A DNA stretch of 64,000 bases from Nilaparvata lugens (taxonomy: Eukaryota; Arthropoda; Insecta; Hemiptera; Delphacidae), in NCBI RefSeq assembly GCF_014356525.2, contig NC_052506.1:13204783-13268782 (forward strand), given 5' to 3'. The notes under the pieces were generated by a model. That model was not told where the DNA came from and did no database searches. It saw nothing but the letters and a program-made list of their open reading frames with translations. Below, in pieces: positions 20,791-32,900 of this stretch. The translations under genes were made by a program, and so were the position numbers. Each line of letters begins with the position of its first letter. The stretch's first letter is position 1.

Positions 20791-22049
20791 AAATACAGTG
20801 TAGGCCTACAGTTATAATCGTATAATGGTGCCACATTTTTATGAAAAACATACTTGTGCACTTTTGAAATTGTTATTTAAGAATATTACATTTTTCCAAA
20901 AGGATCCGCTTTCTTAGTAACCCAACCCATACAACCCCCCCCCCCTACTATATTTTCTCACATATTAATCATGTGTTTTAACCAGCGAGGAAAACTGGGA
21001 AAAACGTGAAATATACGGGAATTTTCTGAGCCTGATTCAGTGGACACCCTGTTGAACCCGGGATCTCTATGCTGCTACGCAAGCACCCTATCCACTAGCC
21101 ACTAATCACTCCAATAGAGGAAAGAAAAATAAATAGAAAAAAATTAATAAAAAGATGAGGATGAAGTACAACCAAGGAATGGTAGATGAAGAAAACAAGC
21201 GGAAGATGAAAGTAGCAAAATGCTCAATAGAAACATTGAGGGTGAAGAATAGAAGAAGAAGAAGTAGAGATAAAAATGTGGAACCGGTGGCAGAGTGAGA
21301 GAGGGACGACCAAGCCTTCTCCATCAGACAGCAGACATGTTTGTTGCAACTCAAGCCGATCATTAGCAACAAAAATTATTCCTGGCAATAAGATATTCTA
21401 ACCCGATTGTATTTTAAGACATTCGTCTTAAAAGATGTATTCCGATGAGTATGTGATTTTCTTGTGTTGTTTGAAAAAAATGAGAAACTGAGTTCATCCC
21501 TTAAATCAGGGATTGGCAATATCAATAAAACTGTATGCGAATTACTCCAAATTCCAGTGGTGAAACTAACGTGATGTGATTGACTGTAAATTCGTAATGG
21601 AGCACATCACAGTATGTTATTGGAAAGTAACCAAACTTTTTTTCTGAAACAACAATTATTATCAAACTCTACAAAAACTCTTAAAACTTCTTGAAATACT
21701 AACCTTGCAAATTCATAAACCAACGGTTTTATTCGAGGAGTGGATTGCTTCGTCTGTGTATAGCATTTGAATATTAATGTAGCCTATTTTAAAATTCAAT
21801 TATTTTAAATTTTTGTAATATGGTAACCTACTCAGAACAAAGGCTGGTTAAAGAAAAGGATAGTAAATAGGTAAAAATAAACAAGAACAATAATGCTCGG
21901 GTCAAGGATTCAAGAAGTATTGGAATAAATTGAATTGAATAGTATTGATGAGCATTGATTTAATTAAATTGATATAATTATTTAAGATTTAATTGATTTA
22001 ATGAGTAATTAATAGTATTGATAGTATTGATGAACAAATAAGACACTAA

Positions 22050-22202
22050 GGCCCGGTTGCACAACAACCGGTTAAATTTTAACCTTGATTAATTTTACTA
22101 GAACTAATCAGAGAAACCTCCTTTTCGAAAGAGCCTTCTCTGATTGGTTCTCGTGGAATTAATCACGGTTAAAATTTAACCGGCTGTTGTGAAAGCGGCA
22201 CA
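22050..22202. mobile_element. MITE family 3, copy b
   Basis: It starts ggcccggttgcacaacaacc and its right arm ends aaccggctgttgtg. Arms are about 60 bp, with the tctctgattggttctcgtgg word shared with the other copies. Confidence 0.82.
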
Positions 22203-22420
22203 AAGTTTTAAATAATTCAATCATCCTGCTAATCTAAATAATTTCTCATTATAAAAGATTCTCATCACGTCAAGGTATTTATCAATAGCAAAAATATTGT
22301 GAAAGCTCTCAGGTTGATATTTATTACAGCTTTTCATAATATCATATTCTTGAACGTTTTTAAAAATATTTGCTTCCAATTCTTTAGTACGTATCATGCA
22401 AGAAAAGTATACAGTGCTAT

Positions 22421-22686
22421 CATAGAGAAACGATAGCATAAGTAGATATCCCATGGTATAGGGCGTTTATGTCGCAACTTTTACTGTTATCCCAAGCCGA
22501 TAGTTCACGTAGTTCTTTCCTATGCAGCTATGTGACGCTGGTAGTCTCTCAAATTGTGCCATTCATACACTATCACCCAGTAAAAATTTACAATAATCGA
22601 CAGTAATCGGCTTGAGATAACAGTAAAAGTTGCGACATAAATTCCCTATACCATGGGATATCTACTTACGCTATTGTTTCTCTATG
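22421..22686. mobile_element. MITE family 1, complete copy with 7-bp TSD
   Basis: The element is 266 bp with CATAGAGAAAC / GTTTCTCTATG ends, flanked by GTGCTAT (22414-22420 and 22687-22693). The arms extend through gatatcccatggtataggg and gttgcgacataaa. Confidence 0.85.
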
Positions 22687-22693
22687 GTGCTAT

Positions 22694-25600
22694 ATACTAT
22701 CCTTGCATATCATGCACTCTATACACAGTACAGTATTTCAATCTGAGAATGGAATTATTCAAGCACCTTTTTACCTGTGTGAAAATCACGAAACACATTT
22801 TCTATGTCATGTTGTAATAATTCAGTTTTGTAGCTATCATAAATAGTTTAAAGTGATAGTACGGGTTTCAAGTAACGGGGGAAATTAGAGCCGCCTTCAA
22901 GAAAGCTGTGAACAATCTCAAGTGTATAATAAAAAGGGCATATTATTTGAAGTATAATGCTGGGAATAAATTGTAGAAACTGTTTGTAACATTAAGTTAT
23001 TAATGCGGGTGATGATCTCATAATAAAACTGGGCTTAGTTTGAAGACGCAGTCCAATTTTGTTGCCTTTCAAGGAAATCCTTCTATTTCAAGTAAACTCT
23101 AAAACGAGAAATAAAGTTCATTTATTTTTTCATTCATTTTCACATTACATCAAGTTTTTGAGTTTCATTCATATGATTGGTGACATGTCAGTATTACTAA
23201 ATCTAGTTCTATTTTTATTTGATCTTTGATCTGTTGTTAGCTTATTAATAGCAATCGATTTTTTGCATCCCGCAAAGAGTTTGTCTGATAGGCATTTCAC
23301 TGTAAAATCAAATTTAAATATTTCAAATTTATCCCCCTCTTAGAATTGCAAACTCGATTTCATAGCTACTCTAATAAAAATGTGTTTTATTTATTGCCGG
23401 TTTCAAGATAGACAAAACCTCATAAAAATCAACTTTCCTCTATGTACAAGTCATTACATGAATGATTCACTTTGCTAATGAGTGAAAAATAGATAAGCGT
23501 ACAACTCACTAGTTAAAAATGCAATAACCAGAGTGGTTTGCGTGATGCAATTTGAGTCTAACAGTGAACACGGAAAATATATCTTGATAAAGGTGAATAA
23601 CACTAATTCTAATACGGATCAACTTATCATGTTCTCTTGTGATACCATCAATTTTAGATCCATGTGTATAGTAGAAAAATGCTTTCACTTCCATGAAAAT
23701 TATCATTCAAAACCAATTGAATTGATATTAGTCAAATTTTCCTGGTTCACACTATGAATTATCTAGAATGAATATTATTAATATTCATTCCATAGAATAT
23801 CAAGTTTAGTAAAAGAATAAGAATCAAGTTTTAGTAAAAGATAACTTTTATTACTTCTTATTGTGAATAACATTGAAACTTCTTGCGTATAAAATAATTA
23901 GTATTATAATAATTAACACTCACTCATAACTCATAGGGGCTGATGTCAAAAGAAATTGTGATAGTGAGGAAGAAAATAATACAGATTTTAAGCAACGGGA
24001 TAGAGCTTGACGCCAACACATTTATTACTGGGATTTATTACCTATATTCAGTACAACATTATTACATTTTATTTGACGATTCTAATTCACATCACAGACG
24101 TAGAAAATTAAGAAATTAACAAGTAATTTATAATATTTATTAATTAGATAAATTCTGTAGAATATAAATTCATCATTTTGTATCCATACAATAATACTGT
24201 AATATCACTGTGAATTCAATGAAATAATACTTCCCGTGCAATCTTTTCAAAAACGCCTTCTCTGATTGGTTCTCGTGGAATTAATCATGGTTAAAATTTA
24301 ACCGGCTTTTGTGCAACCGGTCCTCAATCTATTTATTTTCCGTCTAGAAATACTGATAAAATTTTTAATTTCAACAAAACAGATTCAAATAAAAATTTAT
24401 ATCTACATTTAGATTGCTTGTTTTTGAAGGTTCCTCTCCTCATTTATTTATCCCATCAACGCACTTAACGTTTCTAAACTTGCCTACAGTCATTTTTATG
24501 ACGCAGTGATAGTAATGCTTTTAATTGACAATTTGCGCTTTTCACTAGAATAGGCTCAGCGTGGAGATGTGGATTGTTGAGCACATTCCCTAACTGATTA
24601 ACTCTTCATTAAAATGCTTTTGTATGCAATATTTAAGTGCATGTCATGAAATTGAGTCTGTACAGTAATGTATATTTGAAAATCTTGAAATCGAGTTCTC
24701 GGCTTCAAATATTTTTCCTATGAAGAATTTCGTAGAGCTTCCTATGAAATTGAATTGATAAATAGGTCAGAAATACATTTGAGTATTTCTTGATACCTCA
24801 TTGTATAATAGTTTTACATGCTCGTCCACTCACCATTTTACATCAGCAGTTCTAATTATAAATAAATGAAAACCTATTTCAATACATTTTTTTTTCATTA
24901 CACTCTATCTTGAACAATTGGCTGTTTCAACAAAAGAAACGAATTTAAAATTAAAAGTTTATTGTTATCCTATAATAATTATTCAATTTTGAAAATAAAA
25001 GTAGAAATCAAGTTCAAGTGTTTTAGTGATGTCACTTGAGAGGTTTATAAGCTAAAAGTAACTTGAAATAGAAATAACTTTTTATAAGCTAAAAATAACT
25101 TGACATTCATTCATAAACATTGAAAGTAAAATGTGAACCAGAAACTGTAGTGAGAGTAATTTATATATAAGCCAGTGTTATCTTATTAATATTACTCTAA
25201 TACCTTATTTATTTAGCGTATGGTATCTTGTGAAGGTATAGCTTGTTTTAAAAGATAAAATTCATCCTTTGTCATAAATATATTAGAATCGAAGCTTTAA
25301 TAGCTGCATTGAAGTTATTCAACAATTTACCTACTTTTAAATTTGAACTCTTTAATGGCACAGCAAGCTTCAATAATTTTTAGAAGTTTTTAAATTGATG
25401 TCAATTCAAAAACTGTGATTAATTTCAAAATCCATTAATCCTTAATCCTTAATTTTCTTTCATTTCTAGTTTAAATGAACTACATAAGCTTTATAAGCTT
25501 TTAAAATGATGTCGATTCAAAACTGCAATTAATTGTAAAATCCATCAATTCTTCATTTTCTCTCATTTCTAGTTGAAATGAACTACATATAGCTGAAAAA

Positions 25601-26033
25601 ACCTTCTAATTCACTTTGTCATTGATTTTTAGCTATTAAATGGCAGAGTTGAATGGAGTGCTTTTGGCGTGGAGGTCTTTGTCATCATCATTCACTGTCT
25701 TTCTCATCGATCCCCACACAAAGCATGCTGAACTTGGCTTTGAAACATGTTACTGAATAGAAGATAATAATTTTCAGCTACACACATGCTCACACATTAC
25801 ATACACACGCGTACTTGAAAAGCAAATAGTCATAAAAGCAGGCCCATTCTCATGTTCGAAATCAGTGCTATTCTTTCCGGTTTGAACTTGATTTTCGTCA
25901 ATAAAGATACCCATCCCCAACTAATGTAGTGCAATCGTTTCAAATCATGTTTTCGTGGGGGGTTGTTTGAGGATAACAATCGCTGTAAAAACAAGTTCAA
26001 ACTGAATCTGTTTTATCCTCAGGTACTATTATT
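22694..26033. other. Intergenic, mostly without recognisable features
   Basis: AT-rich. The only clear item is a single arm of MITE family 3 at 24245-24327. A local near-duplicate lies at 25380-25600 (two blocks sharing gatgtc..attcaaaa and ttctagttgaaatgaactac). No gene is seen. Confidence 0.45.
24245..24327. mobile_element. MITE family 3, single arm
   Basis: It matches the right half of 22050-22202 (ctctgattggttctcgtgga, then aaaatttaaccggcttttgt); the left half is absent. Confidence 0.7.
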
Positions 26034-26590
26034 GACCGAGCGAAGTGAGGTCTAAGATTCAAGTCGACGGTTTGGCATTTCTCTTAATGTTTAAATGTTT
26101 ATATGTTGCGCATTAACGGCGAAATAGAATAGATTTCCATGAAATTTGACAGGTATGTTCCTTTTTAAATTGCGCGTCGACGTATATACAAGGTTTTTGG
26201 AAATTTTGCATTTCAAGGATAATTTATAAAAGGAAAAAGAAGCCTCCTTCATACGCCAATATTAGAGTAAAAAAATCAGACTATAGAATTATTCATCATA
26301 AATCAGCTGTTTAGTGGACTATAATACTACCCGTTCAAAAACATCGAACATCTTGAAAATGTATCTTTCCATCAATATGTAGACAGTTGCAGCCAGACCT
26401 GATAACAGCGCTCACACTAACATTCCGGGACGACACGTCACGGTACGATAGGACAGAAAGCTCTATGTGTATTTAGGATTTTTTCTAGACATTTTAAATT
26501 GATAAATTATTTATTAGTTTTTGAGAAAACAACAACCGGTCAATGTAACTTACTGAGCGCGAGGTCTACTGTTCACAGAACTACTAGTAA
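26034..26590. mobile_element. Repeat family E, copy b
   Basis: It has the same ends as 9671-10079 but a different inner segment after the shared aaatcagctg (from about 26310). Confidence 0.75.
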
Positions 26591-26814
26591 TTGAAGGTTA
26601 TCCTAGTACATGGATATCCATAATTGGAAAACCCTTCAATCTTCCGCCTTTTTTTGCACCACTTTCTTTTTATTTTGTTTTAATGTGTATTGTTGTTGTT
26701 GTTTGCATGTAGGTATTTTTTTTGTTAATCTCTGTATCAAACTTTTATGTGTGTGTAAAAATAAATGTACTCATGAGTTCGTTTATTATAACACTTTATT
26801 AAACTCTTTCGTAA

Positions 26815-27355
26815 CAGCTAGCGTATGCGTACATGAATCCTCACTAAGTCCGTTTTACATGCACCATGAACACAAAAGGCCATACACTAGCTAAAGTGAG
26901 GTGCACGTTATAATGGCATTGGAAAAAGATAGGAGAACAATGTTGCCGATCCTCACTGTCTTGTCAATGCCTTTTATAGACGGTAGCTGATACAGGTTTA
27001 TTAATGTAATATTATTATTAATTCTCGTTTAAAATAATCAATTCTATTTTTTAAGCAAGGACTTATATTTTTCAATAATTTCATAATGAATTTTCATTAT
27101 CAAGATGAAATATTTTGTTGATTAATTATTAATTCCACATTGTTAAAAGACTATCTGGCAACAGAGCAAAGCGAGAAAGAGATAGCGCTATCCGCATTGT
27201 TGAATGATAGACAAGTATAGCAATACCATTGCTAATCAAACACTGCCATTACAACGTGGACCTCACTATAGCATATGCGTACATGAATCCTCTCTATTTC
27301 CGTTTTACATGCACCATGAACACAAATAGCCATACACACTAGCCAGTGCCTTATT
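26815..27355. repeat. MITE family 2 flanked by 75-80-bp direct repeats
   Basis: The MITE (about 26894-27270, ends agtgaggtgcacgtta / aacgtggacctcacta) is bounded by two copies of a block containing tatgcgtacatgaatcctc and tttacatgcaccatgaacac. The repeats are far longer than a transposon TSD. Confidence 0.75.
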
Positions 27356-27484
27356 AATTGTTAATAAGTATGTAACAAACATCTTTCCCATCATTATCTC
27401 CACTTTAATGTCTTCTCTACTTTCATTCTTACTTATATATCTCTATACTGTATTACCTTCTATATTTTTACTTTCCATTCCCTA

Positions 27485-27582
27485 TTACCATAGGTAAGGA
27501 AAGTATTGCTTTCCAAAAAAATTAAGGTATCACAATTTCTAAATTTCTAAACGTTTCAAGATCCCCTGAGACCAAAAAAGTG

Positions 27583-27652
<70 letters not shown>

Positions 27653-28000
27653 TGTGTGTATGAGTGTATGTGCGTCTGTGTACACGATATCTCATTTCAC
27701 AATCAACGGAATGGCTTGAAATTTGGAACTTAAGGTCCTTACAACATAACGATCCGACACGAAAAATTTCGATCTAATGCAATTCAATATGGCGGATAAA
27801 ATAGCGAAAATGTTGTCAAAAACATGGTTTTTCGCGATTTTCTCGAAAACGGCTCCAACGATTTTGATCAAATTTATACCTAAAATAGTCATTGATAAGT
27901 TCTATCAACTGCCACAAGTCCCATATCTGTAAAAATTGCAGGAGCTCCGCCTCATCTATGCAAAGTTTGATTTAAGATTCCCAATTATCAGGCCTTTGAT
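27485..28000 (+). repeat. Planthopper-type interspersed repeat with (GT)n
   Basis: The order is accataggtaaggaaagtat, then ccctgagaccaaaaaagtgg, a long GT microsatellite (27584-27658), then cacgatatctcatttcac and caatatggcggataaaat. The arrangement resembles a very abundant family in delphacid planthoppers, as far as I recall. Confidence 0.65.
27584..27658. repeat. (GT)n microsatellite
   Basis: About 35 GT units with one ggtg interruption. Confidence 0.95.
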
Positions 28001-28850
28001 ACAATTTAAACAAAAAAGTCCAAGTGAAAAAGATAAAGCATGAAAAGCTCTACAATTAACGTTTAGTAACGTTTTCTCCTAAAATTTAAAATAAGCTCGA
28101 AATTCTAGGAATTGTTACTATTTCAATTGCAAACTGTTGGCAACTATTGATTCTATTGAATCATTCACTAGGAAGAGATAGCATACTTCGTGTGTCTCCA
28201 GCGTTATTAATTGTCCTGTCACCAGCTGGCTTGGATCTTTGAATAGTAGACTTGAGATGCACGAGAACACTAGCGTCAGGTGATGAACGGGAAGGAAAGT
28301 TGTGTGAGTGCGCCACACCAGATTTTTCTTCTATAATTAGAATAACTTCTGTTAGTTTTGAGAATTTGTTTTTATTTCCCCATATTATCTTGAACTTGTT
28401 TTACATCATCTGTCACAAGAATATATATATCTTTCATAAGAATTAGAGGTTTTCATTTCCTTATTAATTGCTTGAATTTGTTTTACATCACCTACACTTC
28501 CAAGAATGATCCGTTCAATAATTTATTGTGAAACACAATAGTGACATATGATATTTATCAAAGTTTCCAAATTAGTTTCATAGAGAAAGCACACACTCGT
28601 GTATGATTTCTCCCTGGTAGTATTTTCTTTCTCACTCTTTGGTTCATTTCCTCCATCGCCTCTCTATAACTTACAACATTGATCTTTCCCATTACAACTT
28701 GAATACTTTTCATATCTGTATCACGCCTCCTCGCACATATTGTTGTCTAACTTGTAAGATTCGGTTTATTTAATAACTGTAAAACTCACAACACGTACGT
28801 AGGACATAATTTTGCAATAAATTATTAATTAAAACAATTCTCCATTACAA

Positions 28851-28985
28851 TTAAATAGAAACACAAATATGTTGTCAAATTCTACACAGTTATATACTTG
28901 TGTGGTCACGAAACCATGGTCCTGTACCAAATAAAACAGCGCAGAATTTGACAACATATTTGTGTTTTTATTTAATTATGGAATG
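28851..28985. mobile_element. Small palindromic element
   Basis: Inverted arms acacaaatatgttgtcaaat / tttgacaacatatttgtgt surround a centre with cgaaaccatggtcctg. Confidence 0.7.
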
Positions 28986-29509
28986 GTTCTACAATATTGA
29001 CAATGACTCAGTCGAATCTCCATTACAAAAAAATATAATATTTCTTATACAAAACTGTGTAATAGAATAATTATTGCTTCAAACTGTTCACTATAATTGA
29101 TTGTTATTGAAAAATAGCAAATAAATTTCATCTTTTGAACTTCTATAGTGTCTGGTTTCATCCTGCTCGGTCAAGACATTTGGTCATGGTCAAACCGAAT
29201 AGGCTCTACAAGTTTGAACTAGAATTTATTCAATGTTATTTATCTTCATAGAAATCATGTATGTTCCAGTGCCCTCGTTGTAAAGCGTAGGCGATTTGAC
29301 CGTGTTCAAATGTCTTTACCGAGCTTGGTGAAACTGAGCATTAGAGTTGTAAAGGAATAGTACTCCTTCCTAAAACTGAATTGTTATTTTTCTACATTCT
29401 CAAATAAAACGTCATATTTCCCTTATTATACTGTATTTTTAATTTTTATTTTACATTTAATTTGTTTTTTGTTGAAGTGCGTTTTTTTTCTTGTACCAGA
29501 ATCACAATA

Positions 29510-29705
29510 GTATTTTTTCTTTAGGGCTACTTTTGAATGTAAATAAAAATATAAACGTGAGTACCCTTTTTAAATTATATTTTTTATTTTTATTTATTTT
29601 CCAATCACTTGAAAATGGCATTAGTAACCGAAACATGTCGTGACGAAATAATTTGAAAAGGGTACTCATATTTATATTTTTATTTATATTCAAAATCACA
29701 ATATT
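29510..29705. mobile_element. Small palindromic element
   Basis: Arms gaatgtaaataaaaatataa and atatttttatttatattc, plus gagtacccttttt / aaaagggtactc. The centre has gtaaccgaaacatgtcgt, resembling the ataaccgaaaccggtc at 47669. Confidence 0.6.
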
Positions 29706-29846
29706 TATCAAATTATATTTTTATTTTGATTAATGTTTACCTGCTCATGATATTAGTTTGAGAGTAATGGAATTTAATCTAATTGTTGATAATCTTTTTC
29801 ACTGAATTAATGTATTGTAATATTAATTAAGTATTCGTGTTTTCAG

Positions 29847-29995
29847 GCTCTAATATAGTGGAATGAGCTCCCCCAGTCCTACAAATGAAGCTGGAAACTC
29901 AGCAAGTCCGGCTAAGAAGTGGGTCCAATTCGAAGAAGATGAAAAACTCAAAGCACAATCGGAATCTAAAGGTTCATCATCTAAAGCAGCTGCTG
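29847..29995 (+). CDS. TMEM268-like exon 1 (start codon exon)
   Basis: An acceptor (gtgttttcag, ending 29846) precedes a short 5' UTR and ATG at 29863. TAA at 29851-29853 is in frame upstream, so this ATG is the start. It encodes MSSPSPTNEAGNSASPAKKW and an acidic stretch, 44 codons plus one base, ending at the donor G|GTATGT. An upstream noncoding exon and promoter must exist further left; I could not place them. Confidence 0.75.
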
Positions 29996-32900
29996 GTATG
30001 TGGCCAATTTCCATTTGTGATATTTAAAAAATATTGTCACAACAATTTGTGTTGTCTATAATTTAGATAAGACATTAATTTGTAAACCACGTTTACGATA
30101 AGCAAATTTTGATCATTTATAAATGTTAAACTTATCAGGCAGACTGAAATGGGTTGATGATTAAGTTGCCCAAAAATGCATAACAGTTCTGAACTAGATT
30201 CTTAGAAGCTTATCTTTTGTTTTTTTATTATGATGTATTTTCTATTAGTCTTCTATTGTTCACTTCCTTGTCAGGGTTAATTATTCACTTAAAATTATTT
30301 GTCAGCAAACCCCAGAGTTTTCTCTTAGAGCATTCCATTTTAAGGCTGTGTAAAGGCTAAAAATAAACTTTCTACTGGTGATATTTTTCAAAGTTTTTTG
30401 ATCTAGGCTATATATATCATCAAGCTCTCAAAATGAAAAAGATTTGTAGGAAAACATTTTTTTCCGATCATTAATTTTTGAGATATGAACGCCTAAAGTT
30501 TGAATTTTTGAGATATGAGAGTCTCAAGTTTAAATTATTTATTTATTTATTCAATCATTCAGAATTACACAACTTACAGAAAAGTACCACAGGCTAAATC
30601 GCCTAAAACGGTTCCAATTCTAAATGTAGTTAGGTTATGTATCACTTCAAAATTCTTCAATTTACAATTCAAAACACATAATTCATCACACACTAATCAT
30701 TTTTAAATTTAAAAAAAGTTTTAAATTGAATTATGAGACAGAACATTTTAAATTCGTAAGAGATAAATCCATGAGATTTAGAGGATTAATTCTTCATGGT
30801 ATTGTTGACTGAATAAAACATTTTTTTTAAATATCAATTTTTGAGAAAGTTACTCAATTTACCAAAAATAATTCAACTAAAAGTTATTTTTAGTAAATTG
30901 AATAACTTTCATAAAAATTGATATTTTTAGAAACAAAATTTTTATTCAATCAACAATACCATGAAGAATTAATCCTCTAAATCTCATGGATTTATCTCTT
31001 ACGAATTTGAAATGTTCTGTCCCATAATTCAATTTAAAACTTTTTTTAAATTTAAAAATGATTAGTGTGTGATGAATTATGTGTTTTGAATTGTAAATTG
31101 AAGAATTTTGAAGTGATACATAACCTAACTACATTTAGAATTGGAACCGTTTTAGGCGATTTAGCCTGTGGTACTTTTCTGTAAGTTGTGTAATTCTGAA
31201 TGATTGAATAAATAAATAATTTAAACTTGAGACTCTCATATCTCAAAAATTATTGATCGGAAAAAATGTTTTCCTGAGGAAACTTATTCATTTTGAGAGC
31301 TTGATGATATACAAATCGAAAAACTTTGAAAAATATCACCAGTACAAAGTTTATTTTTAGCCTTTGCACAACCTTAATTAATATTCGTTTAGTTATTGTT
31401 AGTTAGAGTATTCTTTGGCATTGAGGTATTAATATTAAAACTAATATGTTATAATTTGCTTTTGGGTTCCGGCTCTGTTACAAATAATTGTGCAGTCTAT
31501 ATATATACTATATTGATATTCACTATATGATATTCACTTTGCTATATTGATATTCACTTTGAACTATCAGCATTCCAATGGATAACAATCCATTCAATCA
31601 ATGCATTCGATTTAACAAATGCTCACAGTTCAAATTGAATCTCATTATATACTATTTATATTGCTTTAAAATCAGCAACTGCATTGAAATTTCACAGTTG
31701 ATTCAACCTGTCTTAATTTTCAAGGTCTCGTAATAAGCATTTCAAATAGATTGTGCTATTTTCTCTCTTTGAGATATTTTCCTAGTGTTTTTATCAATCA
31801 GCTTGAAATATTATTTCAAATAGCAATTAGCTGAAAACTATTCTCCTTCTGAGAAGATAGGGAAAAGTTTTAGTAGAGTTTATTGATGGAGTTTTCACAT
31901 ACTATCTTAATTACAAGGGCACCTAACTTGTTTAAAAATACTTGCGGTATTTCGCTTGTTAGAAGAATCCATTTCTCTAATTTTACGTATTTTATATTAT
32001 CAATTTTTTTACATATAAGTCTTATTCTTATAATGTATGTATTCAGGGCTACTTATTTTTTGTTTATAAGATAACATCATAGTACCCTTTTTTTCGAAAA
32101 TTGTAATATAAAATAATTTATAATATAAGCTTTTATATAAATCATTTGTGTTTTAATCTGTTATTTTATTTTTTTCAATAAGAGTACTATGATGTTATTT
32201 TATGAATAAGTCTTATTCTGTATGAAATTTCGTGAAAAACGTTTAAGCATAATTCATTATATCTATTAAACTGTGAACTATAGTTAAGAAGAGTGTAGTG
32301 AATTGTGAAAACAATTCTTATCCACTTGCATTATTATGTGGTTCTACTCCCTCCTGACCTAGTTCACTGACCCGAATACCTGACAAATGTTATGTTAATT
32401 TGGCATTTTCCCGATTGCCATTTATCTGTATCATCACTCAACTTTTTTTGGTTGCAATAAAAAAAAAATTCAGCTTCAATATTATTATAAAAAATTTATA
32501 TTTGTTTGTTTTTTAAAGTGAATTTGTGTTTAGAAATGAGTTTTCTTTATTTTAAACTTCAAAAAATAAAAGTTACAGGAAGTGAAAGTGTGTATTTTTA
32601 GTGAGAAAACTCTTAGAACCCAATATATAACCTATAAACTCACATTGGGTAATATGACAAGGCAGAACATACAAAAGGATCTCTCTGAAAGCCATATGAA
32701 TAAATGAATAAAATAAGTCACTCAAATTTATCTAAGAAGAAGCTATAAAAGTATTTAGATATTATAATATACGCAAAAACAGTGCTATATTGTTTTTACG
32801 AATTATTTAATAATTTTCAATAATGTCTACGAATTATTCAATAATTTTCAATAATGTCTAAATTATTGCTTTATGGGTAACATTCACTTAAAAAAGAATC

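Larger units (their letters stand above)
19232..21051. mobile_element. TIR element H (CAGGGTGTCCAC ends)
   Basis: Ends CAGGGTGTCCAC and GTGGACACCCTG are perfect inverted repeats; a 5-bp TSD TTGAA is at 19227-19231 and 21052-21056. Near the ends are the related words cagaaaatcc and ggaattttctg. No transposase of its own is seen; the interior holds element I and a mariner remnant. Confidence 0.75.
19068..21112 (-). mobile_element. tRNA-derived SINE split by DNA element H
   Basis: On the minus strand the head (21112-21057) has an A-box-like GTGGCTAGTGGATAGGG. The B box GGGTTCAAACC is formed only when the two parts are joined across the insertion. The body (19231-19068) continues to ggtggaac and actccccacc. 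The insertion occupies 19232-21051 with TTGAA at both edges. Confidence 0.72.

Noticed and set aside
26610..26894. Cys/Phe-rich ORF of 94 codons
   Set aside because: Composition is that of T-rich noncoding DNA, and it overlaps the MITE flank repeat.
30515..31246. Two identical 63-64 codon ORFs on opposite strands
   Set aside because: They are the two arms of the 1-kb inverted repeat.
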